Of a stretch of 64,000 nt of DNA, positions 44,653 to 55,567 are shown piece by piece. Below the pieces are notes generated by a model, which saw nothing but the letters and a program-made list of their open reading frames with translations, was not told the DNA's origin and ran no database searches. A program made the position numbers and the translations under genes. Source of the DNA: an uncultured Alphaproteobacteria bacterium (GTDB taxonomy: Bacteria > Pseudomonadota > Alphaproteobacteria > MPNO01 > UBA2964); contig OX638326.1 of NCBI GenBank assembly GCA_951812775.1, forward strand, positions 4,073,180 to 4,137,179, given 5' to 3'. The stretch's first letter is position 1. Every line of letters begins with the position of its first letter.

Positions 44653-46104
44653 ATGCTTAAAACAGGTAGTGAATATTTAGAAAGTCTTCGTGACGGTCGG
44701 CGGGTTTTTATAGGCAACGAACCAGTCAGTGATGTGACCGAGCATGAAGCGTTTCGGAATGCTGCCCAATCCTTCGCGATGATTTATGACATGAAGGCAG
44801 CTCCCGAAAATCGGGAGGTCATGTCCTTTGAAAAAGACGGCGACCGATTCAGTAGCTATTTCCTGATGCCCAAAACCGATGCTGACCTTGCCAAGCGGAT
44901 GGAGACCCATCGCCGTATTGCGGAATGGTCTCATGGCCTGCTTGGGCGCTCGCCTGATCACGTTTCAAGTTTTGTTACCGGGTTGGCGATGAAACCCGCC
45001 ATGTTTGAAGAAATCGGCAAGGGGTTCGGCGAGAATATCGTTAATTATTATAAATATATGCGGGCCAATGACATTTTTGCCTGTTACACCGTTCTGCCGC
45101 CGCAGGGCGCTCGCAAGCCAGAACTCTACGAACGCGAAGGCATGACCGTGCCGACCCTCCGTGTCACGGATGAGGATGATAACGGGGTCACGTTGAACGG
45201 CATGAAAATGCTCGGGACCTCCGCGATCTTCAGCAATGAAACCTGGGTCGGCAACCTGTTGCCATTGGCACCCAATCAGGAAAAAGAATCTATCACTTGT
45301 GCCGTGCCGCTGAACGATCAGGGTGTTTCTATCTGGTCGCGGAAACCGCTGGAGAAATACGCCGTCACTGAATTCGACAATCCGTTGTCTTACCGTTTCG
45401 ATGAGTCAGACGCGATGGTGATTTTTGAAGATGTGAAGGTGCTCTGGGAAAAGGTATTCGTGCATAACAACACGGAAATGTCGCGCGGCATCTATGTGCA
45501 ATCTCCGTCCCATTCAATGGGAAACCATCAGTCCAATATTCGGTTCCTGGAAAAGCTCAAACTCATCATTGGTGTCGCCCATAAAATCGTTGAAGCGAAT
45601 GGGGCAGGGCATATACCAGCCGTCCAGGGCATCCTCGGCGGTCTGGCGGCCCAGCAAGCTGCCCTCGAAGCGATTATTCAGGGACAGTTGCAGAACCCCG
45701 AAGTGATGGTTGATGGTTATCTGAATATTAACCAGCGCTATATGTATGCCGCGCTTTACTGGTGCACGACGAACTATTCCAAGATTTGTGATGTGGTTCG
45801 CGACCTGATGGGTGGCGGTCCGTTCCAGATGCCGGCGGATATATCGGTCGTCGACAATCCGGCGATGAAGGAAACTTTTGAGAAATATTGGTCGGTACCG
45901 GGGCAATCGGCGATAGACAGGATGAAACTTTATAAGCTGGCCTGGGATCTGATCGGATCAGAATTTGCTGGCCGGCATATTCAATACGAACGGTTCTATG
46001 CTGGCCCAAGTTTTGTTGTCACCAATTACAGCTATCTGAACGCACCCTGGGATGCATTCGATGGTCTGGTCGATGATATTCTTGATGGGTATGACGCAGG
46101 TTAA
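44653..46104 (+). CDS. 4-hydroxyphenylacetate 3-hydroxylase family (HpaB-type) flavin-dependent oxygenase
   Basis: A 483-residue acyl-CoA-dehydrogenase-like fold protein of the HpaB/4-hydroxybutyryl-CoA dehydratase family. It shows the typical start (TGSEYLESLRDGRRVFIGNEPVSDVTEH), a central flavin domain (LNGMKMLGTSAIFSNETW, SITCAVPL) and the C-terminal HQSNIRFLEKL and DLMGGG regions. The iron-sulfur cysteines of the dehydratase branch are not seen, so a reduced-flavin monooxygenase for a phenolic compound is more likely. No flavin reductase is adjacent. The actual substrate is unknown. Confidence 0.85.
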   Translation: MLKTGSEYLESLRDGRRVFIGNEPVSDVTEHEAFRNAAQSFAMIYDMKAAPENREVMSFEKDGDRFSSYFLMPKTDADLAKRMETHRRIAEWSHGLLGRSPDHVSSFVTGLAMKPAMFEEIGKGFGENIVNYYKYMRANDIFACYTVLPPQGARKPELYEREGMTVPTLRVTDEDDNGVTLNGMKMLGTSAIFSNETWVGNLLPLAPNQEKESITCAVPLNDQGVSIWSRKPLEKYAVTEFDNPLSYRFDESDAMVIFEDVKVLWEKVFVHNNTEMSRGIYVQSPSHSMGNHQSNIRFLEKLKLIIGVAHKIVEANGAGHIPAVQGILGGLAAQQAALEAIIQGQLQNPEVMVDGYLNINQRYMYAALYWCTTNYSKICDVVRDLMGGGPFQMPADISVVDNPAMKETFEKYWSVPGQSAIDRMKLYKLAWDLIGSEFAGRHIQYERFYAGPSFVVTNYSYLNAPWDAFDGLVDDILDGYDAG

Positions 46105-46124
46105 ATGCCATAGACATTTGAAAA

Positions 46125-46199
46125 TGGTGCCGCCGGTGAGATTCGAACTCACGACTTCTCCCTTACCAAGGGAGTACTCTACCCCTGAGTTACGGCGGC
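46125..46199 (-). tRNA. tRNA-Thr (anticodon GGT)
   Basis: Minus strand: acceptor GCCGCCG/CGGCGGC, discriminator A and encoded CCA; anticodon stem CTCCC/GGGAG around loop TTGGTAA gives GGT; T arm GTGAG-TTCGAAT-CTCAC. All arms close. Confidence 0.95.
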
Positions 46200-46321
46200 C
46201 CCGTCAAATGCGGCGGCACAATGCCATGTGCGGCATGTCCATGCAATAAAACAAGAACGGTAATAAACAGGAAAGTTCGTTTGCTGGTTGTTGAAGCCAT
46301 CAGCCGGTGTAAAATTGCACA

Positions 46322-46477
46322 ATGACCACCCGAAATGACACAAATTCAGCCAAACCTGCTGCCACCGAAAAGGCTGCGGAGAGAAAGCAACGTCGGGCCG
46401 AGCAATTGCGGGCAAATTTGCAACGCCGCAAAGAACAGATGCGGCAAAGAGATTCCGGCGACGAGTCAGCAGATTAG
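46322..46477 (+). CDS. Small basic protein conserved before murA
   Basis: A 51-residue frame: MTTRNDTNSAKPAATEKAAE, then a basic helix RKQRRAEQLRANLQRRKEQ and a polar tail. Short proteins ending in LRANL.RRK.Q occur just upstream of murA in many Alphaproteobacteria, which supports this being a gene. Function unknown; the basic helix suggests RNA or DNA contact. Confidence 0.7.
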   Translation: MTTRNDTNSAKPAATEKAAERKQRRAEQLRANLQRRKEQMRQRDSGDESAD

Positions 46478-46631
46478 CCTCTGAATACAGCTTTTTTCAT
46501 CTGAATCACCCTAAGGGTGTAGAAAACTGGTGCGGTGGGGCGCAGCCCGGTATAAAGCCGCCCAGAATTTGCCTGTTTTAGCTGTCACTCTATGTACAGC
46601 GACGGGCAGGAAATAGGATGTAAGCGGCAAG

Positions 46632-47915
46632 ATGGACAAAATTCGAATAAGAGGGGGCAAACCCCTGTCGGGCACCGTGCAGATCAGCGGCGCCAAAAAC
46701 GCTGCGTTGCCGCTGATGGCCGCCTGTCTTTTGACGGAAGAGAACCTCGTCCTGACCAATTTACCGCATCTTGCCGATATCGGTACGATGGCCAATTTGC
46801 TGACCCAGCACGGCGCCAATATCAGTACGGCAGGTGAAGCAGGCGATAATGGTCATGCGGGCCGCTCGCTCAATCTTCATGCGCCACGTATCACAGATAC
46901 CACAGCACCTTATGAGCTTGTCCGTCGTATGCGGGCATCGATTCTCGTGCTTGGACCCCTTTTGGCCCGAACAGATGAGGCACGCGTTTCACTCCCCGGC
47001 GGCTGTGCCATCGGGGCTCGCCCGGTGGATCTCCATATCAAGGGTCTGACACAGCTTGGTGCCGAGTTTGAAATGGCAGAGGGTTATATCGGTGCAAAGG
47101 CACCAAAAGGGCTGAAAGGTGCCCATGTCGTTTTTCCTATGGTCTCAGTCGGGGCTACGGAAAATCTGTTAATGGCGGCCTGTCTTGCGGAGGGAGAGAC
47201 CACACTAAGTAACGTGGCTCGTGAACCCGAAATCGGCGATCTTGCGGAATGTCTGATTGCGATGGGAGCAGAGATTTCCGGGATTGGCACTGATACGCTG
47301 GTTGTTCAGGGGAAGAAGAGCTTGCACGGCGCAGAACATGCAGTTGTTGCTGACCGTATCGAGACGGGGACCTATGCGATGGCGGCTGCCCTGACCGGAG
47401 GTGATATAGAACTTACGGGTGCCAGGGTCGAGCTGGTGGAAGCCGTGCTCGAAAAGTTGCGGGAAGCCGGTGTGGAAATCGACGATACCGAGAAGGGCAT
47501 CCGCGTTAAACGTCACGGTGCTTTAAAAGGTGTCGATGTCATGACGGAACCTTTCCCCGGATTTCCGACGGACCTGCAAGCGCAGATGACCGCCTTAATG
47601 AGTATGGCTGATGGCGCTGCGATGATTACGGAATCGATATTTGAAAACCGTTTCATGCATATTCCGGAGCTGGCGCGGATGGGGGCCAACGTTACCGTGC
47701 ACGGCGCTTCGTCATTGGTTCGGGGTGTTGATACGCTTGTTGGCGCTCCGGTTATGGCGACAGATTTGCGGGCTTCCGCCTCTTTGGTGTTGGCAGGGTT
47801 GGTAGCAAAAGGCGAGACCATGGTGAGCCGGGTATATCATATTGATCGTGGATACGAACGCATTGAAGAAAAACTCGCAGCCTGCGGCGCGGATATTGAG
47901 AGGCTCGACGAATGA
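46632..47915 (+). CDS. murA: UDP-N-acetylglucosamine 1-carboxyvinyltransferase
   Basis: First committed step of peptidoglycan synthesis: transfer of enolpyruvate from PEP to UDP-GlcNAc. The 427-residue inside-out barrel has K22-N23 in [10 protein letters not shown] and the catalytic C125 in [15 protein letters not shown], which also is the fosfomycin target. Length normal. It overlaps the DUF2948 gene by four bases. Confidence 0.97.
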   Translation: MDKIRIRGGKPLSGTVQISGAKNAALPLMAACLLTEENLVLTNLPHLADIGTMANLLTQHGANISTAGEAGDNGHAGRSLNLHAPRITDTTAPYELVRRMRASILVLGPLLARTDEARVSLPGGCAIGARPVDLHIKGLTQLGAEFEMAEGYIGAKAPKGLKGAHVVFPMVSVGATENLLMAACLAEGETTLSNVAREPEIGDLAECLIAMGAEISGIGTDTLVVQGKKSLHGAEHAVVADRIETGTYAMAAALTGGDIELTGARVELVEAVLEKLREAGVEIDDTEKGIRVKRHGALKGVDVMTEPFPGFPTDLQAQMTALMSMADGAAMITESIFENRFMHIPELARMGANVTVHGASSLVRGVDTLVGAPVMATDLRASASLVLAGLVAKGETMVSRVYHIDRGYERIEEKLAACGADIERLDE

Positions 47916-48364
47916 GTGAACCAAATCTCCTCAAATTGCGGGCGGCCGACGCAGATGACCTGAAAATCATTTCGACTTTTCTTCAGGACGCGGTGATCGC
48001 CGTTAGCGAAATGACCTTTCTTAAAGAGGAATCCCGTTTCGCGTTTGTCGCTAATCGCTTCCGCTGGGAAGACGCCGATCGAGACAGGCCAGTCGAGGGC
48101 GACGCCATTTATGAACGTGTCCACTGTGGAATTTGCTTTGACAGCGTATCTGCAGTCCGGCAGAACGGCCTCGATCAGCGGCGAAAGGCTCAGGTGGTCT
48201 CGCTCCTGTCGATCAGTGTGGAAGATAAATTTATTGATTTGTCGTTTTCTGCCGGGATAACGGTTCGTCTGGAAGTTGAGAAAATTCGGTGTCATCTCCA
48301 AGATTTAAACGAACCATGGCCAACACAGTGGCGGCCGAGCCATCCGCTGGAAGACGAAGAATAA
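47912..48364 (+). CDS. DUF2948 family protein
   Basis: A 150-residue protein with the DUF2948 pattern: [43 protein letters not shown], and the closing [19 protein letters not shown]. The family is alphaproteobacterial, regularly placed between murA and his genes, and of unknown function. Translation is coupled to murA by ATGA overlap. Confidence 0.9.
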   Translation: MSEPNLLKLRAADADDLKIISTFLQDAVIAVSEMTFLKEESRFAFVANRFRWEDADRDRPVEGDAIYERVHCGICFDSVSAVRQNGLDQRRKAQVVSLLSISVEDKFIDLSFSAGITVRLEVEKIRCHLQDLNEPWPTQWRPSHPLEDEE

Positions 48365-48395
48365 AAGGGCGCGTCGCCCAGTCGTGGAGAATTCT

Positions 48396-49058
48396 GTGAG
48401 TGAAGAATTTGATCTTATGCTGACCCTGCCAAAGGGCCGCATTTTAAAAGAAGCGCTGCCCTTGTTGGCGTGCGCCGGGATTGAGCCTGAAGCTGCGTTC
48501 AATGACGATCGTGACCGACGTTTGACGTTTGCGACCAATGTCGAAGGGCTTGGTATTATCCGCGTGCGCAGTTTTGACGTTGCGACTTTTGTTGCGTTTG
48601 GTGCGGCGCATCTTGGTATCGCTGGTAGCGATGTCCTCATGGAGTTTGATTATCCGGAAAATTATTCGCCGCTTGATCTCGGTATCGGCACGTGTCGAAT
48701 GATGGTCGCGGAACCCGCAGATGTGAGTGCTGAGGACGACCCGAGCCGCTGGAGTCATGTTTCAGTGGCCACCAAGTATCCAGAGGTCACCAAACGACAC
48801 TTCGCGGCCCGCGGTGTTCAGGCCGAGTGCATCAAGTTGAACGGGGCAATGGAATTGGCGCCAAAACTGGGGCTTGCCAGCCGAATCGTCGACTTGGTGG
48901 ATACCGGTCGAACGCTAAAAGAAAATGGTCTGGTGGAGATAGAACATATAGCCGATGTGAGTTCACGTCTGGTCGTCAATCGTGCGGCGTTGAAGACGCG
49001 CCCCGAGCTTCTTGGTGGCTGGGTTGATCGGGTACGAGATGCGGTCAATGGCGGATAA
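48396..49058 (+). CDS. hisG: ATP phosphoribosyltransferase, short form
   Basis: First step of histidine synthesis. The 220 residues contain only the catalytic domains ([16 protein letters not shown] at the start; [28 protein letters not shown] for PRPP binding). The C-terminal regulatory domain is missing, so it is the short form that needs HisZ, which is not in this window. GTG 48396 is favoured over GTG 48384 since TGGAGA lies five bases before it. Confidence 0.94.
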   Translation: MSEEFDLMLTLPKGRILKEALPLLACAGIEPEAAFNDDRDRRLTFATNVEGLGIIRVRSFDVATFVAFGAAHLGIAGSDVLMEFDYPENYSPLDLGIGTCRMMVAEPADVSAEDDPSRWSHVSVATKYPEVTKRHFAARGVQAECIKLNGAMELAPKLGLASRIVDLVDTGRTLKENGLVEIEHIADVSSRLVVNRAALKTRPELLGGWVDRVRDAVNGG

Positions 49059-50346
49059 GATCACCTTTACCGATCCGGATTTTAAAGAGCGCGTTGATGC
49101 GTTGGTCGATGCCCGTCGCGACATTGATGTCGATGTCGATGACGTTGTGCGTGATGTGCTCCAAAATGTTCGTGAGAAGGGGGATGATGCGGTCCTCGGT
49201 TATACCGAGAAATTTGATCGATTGTCGCTTGGCGCGTCTGAGAAAATGCGATTTAGCGAGGCGGAGATAGAGGAGGCGCGCGCGTCCTGTATCGACGAAA
49301 CACTTGCGGCGCTAAAGCACGCTGCGGCGCGTATCATCGCTTATCATGAAAAACAAATGCCGCAGGGCTTTGATTTTACCGATGACGACGGCGTTCGACT
49401 GGGGTCGCGCTGGACAGCAATTTCGGCTGTCGGGCTTTATGTACCTGGTGGTACGGCGGCCTATCCCAGTTCAGTTTTAATGAATGCAATTCCGGCTAAT
49501 GTTGCCGGGGTCGAGCGACTGGTCATGGTTGTGCCGACGCCGGATGGAGCGCTAAATCCCCTTGTTTTGGCTGCAGCTTCCATTGCTGGCGTGACGGAAA
49601 TTTATCGAATAGGTGGCGCCCAGGCTGTCGCCGCTTTGGCCTATGGCACGGAAACGATTGCGCCAGTAGATAAAATTGTCGGCCCTGGAAATGCCTATGT
49701 TGCGGCGGCCAAGCGTCAGGTGTTTGGGGTTGTCGGAATAGATATGATCGCAGGCCCTTCCGAAATCCTTGTCGTGGCTGACGCCGAAATTGATCCGTCC
49801 TGGATCGCTGCCGATCTATTGTCGCAGGCGGAACACGATACGGATGCCCAATCAATTTTGATCTGTGACAATGAGGCTTTTGCCGATGCAGTCGCTGCCG
49901 AAATCGAGATACAACTTGAAGTTCTTCCCCGTGTCGAAATAGCGCGACAGAGCTGGAACGACCATGGTGCTGTGGTCGTCGTCGATAAACTTGATGACGC
50001 GATTCCGCTGATTGATCGCCTGGCACCAGAACATCTTGAATTGGCTGTGTCCAAGCCGGAAGATCTTGGCAAAAAGATTCGGAATGTCGGCGCAATATTT
50101 CTTGGTCGTTATACGCCGGAAGCCATTGGCGACTATATTGCTGGACCAAGCCATGTTTTACCGACATCCCGTAGTGCAAGATTTTCTTCCGGGCTGAGTG
50201 TTCAAGATTTCTTGAAGCGGACGTCCATAATTGAATGTGATGCAGACGCGGCTTCGAAAATCTCTGGGAGTGCGGAAATTCTTGCTGGGGAAGAAGGTCT
50301 TGATGCGCATGCGCGTTCGTTGACTGTGCGCCATAATAGATCTTGA
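49048..50346 (+). CDS. hisD: Histidinol dehydrogenase
   Basis: Last two steps of histidine synthesis: histidinol to histidine with two NAD. About 432 residues, with [40 protein letters not shown], the zinc-binding SQAEHD and PEHLELA, and GPSHVLPT. The chosen ATG overlaps hisG by 11 bases; the frame is open further upstream, but this ATG gives the usual N-terminus. Confidence 0.95.
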   Translation: MADKITFTDPDFKERVDALVDARRDIDVDVDDVVRDVLQNVREKGDDAVLGYTEKFDRLSLGASEKMRFSEAEIEEARASCIDETLAALKHAAARIIAYHEKQMPQGFDFTDDDGVRLGSRWTAISAVGLYVPGGTAAYPSSVLMNAIPANVAGVERLVMVVPTPDGALNPLVLAAASIAGVTEIYRIGGAQAVAALAYGTETIAPVDKIVGPGNAYVAAAKRQVFGVVGIDMIAGPSEILVVADAEIDPSWIAADLLSQAEHDTDAQSILICDNEAFADAVAAEIEIQLEVLPRVEIARQSWNDHGAVVVVDKLDDAIPLIDRLAPEHLELAVSKPEDLGKKIRNVGAIFLGRYTPEAIGDYIAGPSHVLPTSRSARFSSGLSVQDFLKRTSIIECDADAASKISGSAEILAGEEGLDAHARSLTVRHNRS

Positions 50347-50382
50347 TTGAGATTAATGGGCTCGTAGAGATAGGGCAGGTAC

Positions 50383-50976
50383 GTGAACGACATGATTAGC
50401 CTGGTTCTCGCTTCTGCTTCTCCACGGCGTCTGGACCTTCTTGGTCAGGTTGGGATCGTACCGGCGGCGGTCGATCCTGCTGATATCGATGAAACGCCCC
50501 GCAAGAATGAATTGCCTGTGAAATTGGCGGAGAGGTTGGCGCAGCAAAAACTGCTGGAGGTTCTCTCTCGGCACAATGGTTCTTGGGTGTTGGCTGCTGA
50601 CACAGTTGTAGCGTGTGGTCGACGGGTTGTGCCAAAACCGGAAGATGAAGCTGAAGCTCGGCGAAGTTTGATGCTGCTATCAGGGAGGCGGCATCGTGTC
50701 ATTGGTGCAGTAGCTGTCGCAACGCCATCTGGAGACATTCATGACCGAATTGTGTCGACCGCAGTCGTCTTTAAGAGACTTCATGAAAAGGAAGTTGACC
50801 GCTATGTCGACAGCGGCGAATGGCGCGATAAGGCGGGGGGCTACGCTGTTCAGGGGATGGCTGTACGATTTGTGAGATCGATTAACGGTTCCTATTCCAA
50901 TATTGTTGGATTGCCGTTGTTTGAAACATGCGGGATGCTTGAAGGGTTGGGATACAAAATAGATGGTTCTGAATAA
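50383..50976 (+). CDS. maf: Maf-family nucleoside triphosphate pyrophosphatase
   Basis: A 197-residue Maf protein, which hydrolyses non-standard or excess NTPs (dTTP/UTP type). SASPRRLDLL (residues 10-19) and the ADTVV motif with the following GRVV-type loop (here GRRVVPKPED) are present, as is the SGRRH region. GTG 50383 or ATG 50392 could start it. It overlaps rng by one base. In many relatives infA sits just before maf; it is not here. Confidence 0.92.
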   Translation: MNDMISLVLASASPRRLDLLGQVGIVPAAVDPADIDETPRKNELPVKLAERLAQQKLLEVLSRHNGSWVLAADTVVACGRRVVPKPEDEAEARRSLMLLSGRRHRVIGAVAVATPSGDIHDRIVSTAVVFKRLHEKEVDRYVDSGEWRDKAGGYAVQGMAVRFVRSINGSYSNIVGLPLFETCGMLEGLGYKIDGSE

Positions 50977-52418
50977 TGTCTCGTGAGTTGTTGATTGAAA
51001 GGGAAGGGGATGAAGTACGAGCAGCCCTTCTTGAAGATGGTTCCCTCGTAGATCTAATCGTCGAGCGGGAAAGTGGCGGCAGTATTGTTGGCAATATTTA
51101 TTTGGGCAGGGTGGAAAGGGTTATCCTTGGCATTGGTGCTGCCTTTATAGATATTGGCCGAGGAAAGTCAGGCTTCTTGCCGTTGTCTGAAAGGCGGGGC
51201 GACGAGCCTAGCGACGTGCCGGTTGTCGAAGGCGGCACGGTATTCGTGCAAGCCAAGCGTGATGCCTTCGCGGAAAAAGGACCACAACTTGCCAGACAGT
51301 TGTCATTGCCCGGACGTTTTCTTGTCTACGCACCAAAGGGTGGCCGCCTGACGGTTTCCCGCCAAATCGAAAATGAGAGCGAGAGAGATCGACTGCTTGG
51401 GTTAATCAGCGATATAGCCGAGGATGGCGAAGGGTTTGTTTTACGAACTGTCGCGGAAGGTGCCGCCCATGATGTTTTGGCTGCTGAGGCCGCATATTTA
51501 CGGGATATTTGGCGTCAAGTTTTGGAAGAGCATGACGGGGCAGATGCCCCAGCAATTTTATACCGCGAATTAAATGCCCTCCAAAAAGCGATACGGGATC
51601 AGGCACAGGATGATGTCGTTGCTATTCGCTTCGATGACAATGCCGCCTTTAACGACGCGAAATCATATTGTGATCAGTTTTATCCTGCCTTGATGGAGAA
51701 GCTCGCGTTGGAGAATGGAGCAGCGCCGTTATTTGATCAATATGACATCGATACCGCAATTGAGGTTGCCTTAAGCCGCAATGCGCCACTCCCCTCTGGG
51801 GGCGGCATGGTCATTGAGTCGATGGAGGCGCTAACCGCCGTTGATGTGAATTCGGGCAGGCTCACCGAGGGGAGCAGTCCTGAGGAAAACGCCAGAAAAA
51901 CCAATTTGGAAGCAGCGGTAGAACTTACCCGCCAAATCAGGCTGCGCAATTTGGGCGGTCTCGTTGTTGTTGATTTTATTCATATGGAGGACGAATCCGG
52001 TTGGGAAGAAATTCTGGAAACGCTCCGGAAAGGTTTTTCCCGTGATCGAGTGAGTTGCAGAGTTGTGGGATTGACCGAAGGAGGGTTGGTCGAGCTTATT
52101 CGGCGACGGAGACGCCCCCCCTTGGCGGAAACGCTCCTTGATAAATGTCCGGAATGCGGCGGTGACGGACATGTTTGGCGTACCGAAAGTCTGGTGTTTG
52201 AAACCTTGCGATCGTTGCGACGAGAAGCTGCGGTTGGGAGCCCGGGTAAGATCAGGCTCAATGCCAGTCCCGAAATTCTTGAGGCCATTGAAAAGCCCGG
52301 TAATAATGGAGACCCATTCTCCCGTGTGGGAAGGCAGGTTGTTACCCAGGTAATGCCTGACTTTGGACCGGAGGAATATGAGATTTTCATCAATGGTGAC
52401 GGCGATGGTGGTAATTGA
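50976..52418 (+). CDS. rng: Ribonuclease E/G family protein
   Basis: A 480-residue RNase G-type endoribonuclease. N-terminal S1-like RNA-binding region (GNIYLGRVERVILGIGAAFIDIG), then the DNase-I-like catalytic domain (VDVNSGR with the metal-binding aspartate; VVVDFIHME). The zinc link CPECGG near residue 393 joins dimers. The long RNase E scaffold tail is missing, so RNase G is the better name. Likely roles are 16S rRNA 5' maturation and mRNA decay. Confidence 0.93.
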   Translation: MSRELLIEREGDEVRAALLEDGSLVDLIVERESGGSIVGNIYLGRVERVILGIGAAFIDIGRGKSGFLPLSERRGDEPSDVPVVEGGTVFVQAKRDAFAEKGPQLARQLSLPGRFLVYAPKGGRLTVSRQIENESERDRLLGLISDIAEDGEGFVLRTVAEGAAHDVLAAEAAYLRDIWRQVLEEHDGADAPAILYRELNALQKAIRDQAQDDVVAIRFDDNAAFNDAKSYCDQFYPALMEKLALENGAAPLFDQYDIDTAIEVALSRNAPLPSGGGMVIESMEALTAVDVNSGRLTEGSSPEENARKTNLEAAVELTRQIRLRNLGGLVVVDFIHMEDESGWEEILETLRKGFSRDRVSCRVVGLTEGGLVELIRRRRRPPLAETLLDKCPECGGDGHVWRTESLVFETLRSLRREAAVGSPGKIRLNASPEILEAIEKPGNNGDPFSRVGRQVVTQVMPDFGPEEYEIFINGDGDGGN

Positions 52419-52638
52419 TTTAGCGTCCAAACGCAAAGGCGGCAAATGTCCGGTTTGTGGGGACCCCGGCGAAGAACGGTACCGACCATTTTGTTCTCGT
52501 CGCTGTGCATATCTCGATCTCGCCAAATGGCTCAATGGTAGCTATTCGGTTCCTGTCGTTGAGTTGGATGAGGGGGATTTGGAAGAGCTTGAGGCCTCAG
52601 TCGAAGATGATGGTGATCTGAGAGAAAAGGATTACTAA
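52405..52638 (+). CDS. yacG: DNA gyrase inhibitor / zinc-ribbon protein YacG
   Basis: A 77-residue zinc-ribbon protein with C-P-V-C-G and CSRRCAYLDLAKW, the four cysteines of YacG. It binds GyrB and blocks gyrase. The start is within the last codons of rng (ATG 52405, overlap of 14 bases); earlier in-frame starts (52393, 52363) are possible. The acidic tail is typical. Confidence 0.9.
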   Translation: MVVIDLASKRKGGKCPVCGDPGEERYRPFCSRRCAYLDLAKWLNGSYSVPVVELDEGDLEELEASVEDDGDLREKDY

Positions 52639-52714
52639 ACATTATTTTTACTGCCCAACCGGTATGGACAGGGCAGGTGAATTCTCTTATAAGCGGCCCT
52701 CGCATTTTATGCAT

Positions 52715-52790
<76 letters not shown>

Positions 52791-52996
52791 CCTTCCTCCA
52801 AAAATCTAGTCGGTTGAAGTGTAACGCCTTTTTCCGTGCCCGTGTGCCCGGATTTGTGTCCATACCTTTTACCGAGACTGAGCATAGCTGACTGCGGTTG
52901 CCCTGACTTCGATGCTGCGCGATAACCGTTTAAATGAGGGGAGGTGCCGAAATGCCAGGCAAGACGCTTTTTGAAAAGATTTGGGACAGCCATGTG

Positions 52997-54280
52997 GGCG
53001 CCTCTAAAAACCTCGTCATTTTGGCCATGATCTGCTTCACTTCTCTCATCGGCTTGATGGAGGATGGAATGTCGGATCAGCCCGGTTTTTTCGATCTTGA
53101 TGAGCGTTACGCGGCACTGTCGGCGGCGGGTGATCCGTTGCTTCGGCTTGGTGAGTTGGTCGATTTCGAGTTGTTTCGCCAGCCCTTGATCCGGGCGCTA
53201 CGTCGCTCGGACCGGCGCCAGGGTGGCCGGCCTCCCTATGACCCCGTTCTGATGTTCAAGATCCTGGTGTTGCAGGCACTATACAATCTCTCGGATGATC
53301 AAACCGAGTTCCAGATCCGCGACCGGCTGTCTTTCATGCGGTTCCTGGGCCTGGGGCTTCACGCCCGGGTGCCGGACGCCAAGACGATCTGGCTGTTCCG
53401 TGAGTTGCTGGTGCAGGCCAAGGCGATCGAGACGTTGTTCGATCGCTTCGACGAACACCTGCGCGGCCATGGCTACCTGGCGATGTCGGGCCAGATCGTC
53501 GATGCCACGATCGTCGCGGCGCCCAGGCAGCGCAACAGCGTTCCGGAGAAGGTGGCGTTGAAGGCCGGCAAGGTGCCAGAGGAGTGGAAGGACAAGCCGG
53601 CCAAGCTGGCCCAGAAAGACCGGGATGCGCGCTGGACCATGAAGCGTGGCCGAGTGAAGCGTCTGGAGGATGGGCACCCCAAGGGGCCGGAGATCATGGT
53701 GCCGGCGTTTGGCTACAAGAACCACATCTCCACGGACCGGCGGCACGGGTTGATCCGCAAGTGGCGCGTCACCGATGCCGCCGCCAATGACGGCCGCCAG
53801 CTCGCCGGTCTGATCGATCCGGAGAACACGGCGAGCCCGGTCTGGGCGGATACCGCCTATCGGTCCAAGCGTAACGAGAAGATGCTGGCGCGCCAAGGCA
53901 AGCGCTCCCAGATCCACTTCCGCAAGCCGCGCGGCAAGCCGATGCCGGCGACCCTGGCCAAGGCCAACGCGGCGCGCTCGGCGGTACGCTCCGCCGTCGA
54001 GCATGTCTTCGCCCATCAGAAAGGCTTGATGGCGCTCTCGGTTCGGACCATCGGCATCGCCCGGGCCGAGGCCAAGATCGGCATGACCAATCTGGCGTAT
54101 AACATGCGCCGTTTCCTCTGGCTCCAGGGGCGAAGTGCGCCCACATGACGCCGGAACGGCCGGTTCGACCGGCTAAACCGATCAAATCGACGCAAAACGG
54201 CTCGAAAAACCGACACTCAGACGCGCCCACCCGGTCAAATCACGCCGCAAGCGGCCAAACCGAACGTTCTTCGAGGTGTC
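52997..54280 (+). mobile_element. IS5-family insertion sequence inside leuC
   Basis: Length 1284 bp. The ends are imperfect inverted repeats: GGCGCCTCTAAAAACCTCG at the left, and reading inward from the right, GACACCTCGAAGAACGTTCG. CATGTG flanks both ends (52991-52996 and 54281-54286) as target duplication; with the neighbouring bases CCATGTGG is the same on both sides, so the exact length may differ by a base or two. The element is much richer in GC than the host genes, so it came recently from elsewhere. One transposase gene fills it. Confidence 0.9.
53069..54148 (+). CDS. IS5-family DDE transposase
   Basis: 359 residues from ATG 53069 (GGAGGA before it): MSDQPGFFDLDERYAALS. The N-terminal DUF772-type helix region (GRPPYDPVLMFKILVLQALYNLSD, QIRDRLSFMRFLGLG) precedes the DDE catalytic domain: D in IVDATIVAAPRQ, D in WADTAYRSK, E in VEHVFAHQKG. 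All three acids are present and the frame is intact, so the element may still be active. The frame is open upstream into leuC (a fusion of the first 15 leuC codons), but that is an effect of the insertion. Confidence 0.92.
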   Translation: MSDQPGFFDLDERYAALSAAGDPLLRLGELVDFELFRQPLIRALRRSDRRQGGRPPYDPVLMFKILVLQALYNLSDDQTEFQIRDRLSFMRFLGLGLHARVPDAKTIWLFRELLVQAKAIETLFDRFDEHLRGHGYLAMSGQIVDATIVAAPRQRNSVPEKVALKAGKVPEEWKDKPAKLAQKDRDARWTMKRGRVKRLEDGHPKGPEIMVPAFGYKNHISTDRRHGLIRKWRVTDAAANDGRQLAGLIDPENTASPVWADTAYRSKRNEKMLARQGKRSQIHFRKPRGKPMPATLAKANAARSAVRSAVEHVFAHQKGLMALSVRTIGIARAEAKIGMTNLAYNMRRFLWLQGRSAPT

Positions 54281-55567
54281 CATGTGGTTACCGAAGTGGA
54301 GGGCGAGACACTTGTCTATATCGACCGTCTATTGATCCATGAGAGCTCACACCATTCCTTTTCGATGCTGCGCGACAACGAGTTGAAACCATATCGTGTC
54401 GAACAGGTCTTTGGATTTGCTGACCATTATATGCCGACGAAGACGACCGCAGGCGGTGTTCCGGGGGTCGGGGATGACAAAATCCGCGGCATGCTGGAAC
54501 TCATGGAAAAAAATACCGCAGAGTTTGGCGTACGGAATTTCGGTTTTCACCATCCCGATCAGGGGATTCTTCACGTCGTGCCACCGGAACAGGGTATTTC
54601 GCAACCCGGGATCGTTCTTTGCGGTGTGGACTCGCACACTTCCACCCACGGCGCATTCGGGAGTATTTCCTTTGGCGTTAGTGCATCAGAAGCTGGCCAC
54701 ATCATGGCAACTCAATGCCTGTGGCAACAGCGTCCGTTGACACTTCGCATCAATGTTGATGGACAGCTTCCCTTTGGCGTTTATGCCAAGGACATTATCT
54801 TAGGTGTCATCGCTAAATTTGGTGTCGGTATTGGAGTTGGCCATGCGATTGAATTTGCAGGATCCTGCATTGAAGGTATGATCATGGAGCAGCGCATGAC
54901 GGTCTGCAACATGACCATCGAGGCTGCAGGTCGCATGGGCATGATTGCACCCGATGACACAACCTATGAATATGTGAATGGTCGCCCTTACGCCCCCAAG
55001 GGGGCGTTATGGGATGAAGCGCAAGAGTATTGGCAGTCGCTTCCCAGTGACGAAGATGCGTAATTCGACCACGAGGAGACGCTCGCCGGATGACGCACAG
55101 GATGAGGACCAGCGGCGTGAAATTGCTGCAGCTCTCGATTACATGGACCTTCGTCCCGGTATGGGAATGGAAGAAATTAAGATCAAGCGTGTTTTTATTG
55201 GGTCGTGCACCAATTCCCGCATTGAAGACATTTGTGCCGCCGCCGATATTGCCGCCAAAGGGAAAGCAAAAGTAGAGACCTGGGTCGTGCCGGGATCGAA
55301 ATCTGTAAAGCGGCAAGCTGAAGCGGAGGGGTTGGATAAAATACTCATTGATGCAGGGTTTGAGTGGCGGGAACCAGGCTGCTCGCTCTGCACGGCGCTT
55401 AATGGTGATTTGCTTAAAGATGGTCAGCGCTGCGTTTCGACCTCGAACCGGAATTTCAAAGGCCGCCAGGGGCCGAATGGTAAAACCCATCTCGCGAGCC
55501 CGGCGATGGCAGCCGCCGCAGCGATCACCGGTAAGCTTACCGATGTACGTGTATTAGGGCAATAACC

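Larger units (their letters stand above)
52952..55565 (+). pseudogene. leuC: leuC-type isopropylmalate dehydratase large subunit, broken by IS insertion, nonsense codon and deletion
   Basis: The gene starts at ATG 52952 (GAGGGGAGG before it): MPGKTLFEKIWDSHV, typical LeuC. At 52996 it is cut by an IS element and resumes at 54281. Removing the IS and one copy of the CATGTG duplication restores DSHVVTEVEGETLVYIDR exactly. The second part has VDSHTSTHGAFG and the usual core, then meets TAA at 55061 in [14 protein letters not shown]. After this the frame shifts and a stretch of about 25 residues (the usual TWGTSP..V region) is missing. The last third, in another frame, has the iron-sulfur cysteines ([18 protein letters not shown]). 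The sequence type is a paralog of the biosynthetic enzyme, so the loss may be tolerated. Confidence 0.92.

Noticed and set aside
50347..50382. Missing infA between hisD and maf
   Set aside because: infA often lies near here in relatives, but its position varies and it can be elsewhere in the genome; absence from the gap alone means little.
53279..54016. 245-codon minus-strand frame inside the IS
   Set aside because: It is the antisense of the GC-rich transposase gene; long open antisense frames are expected at high GC, and its product is arginine/leucine/glycine-rich nonsense.
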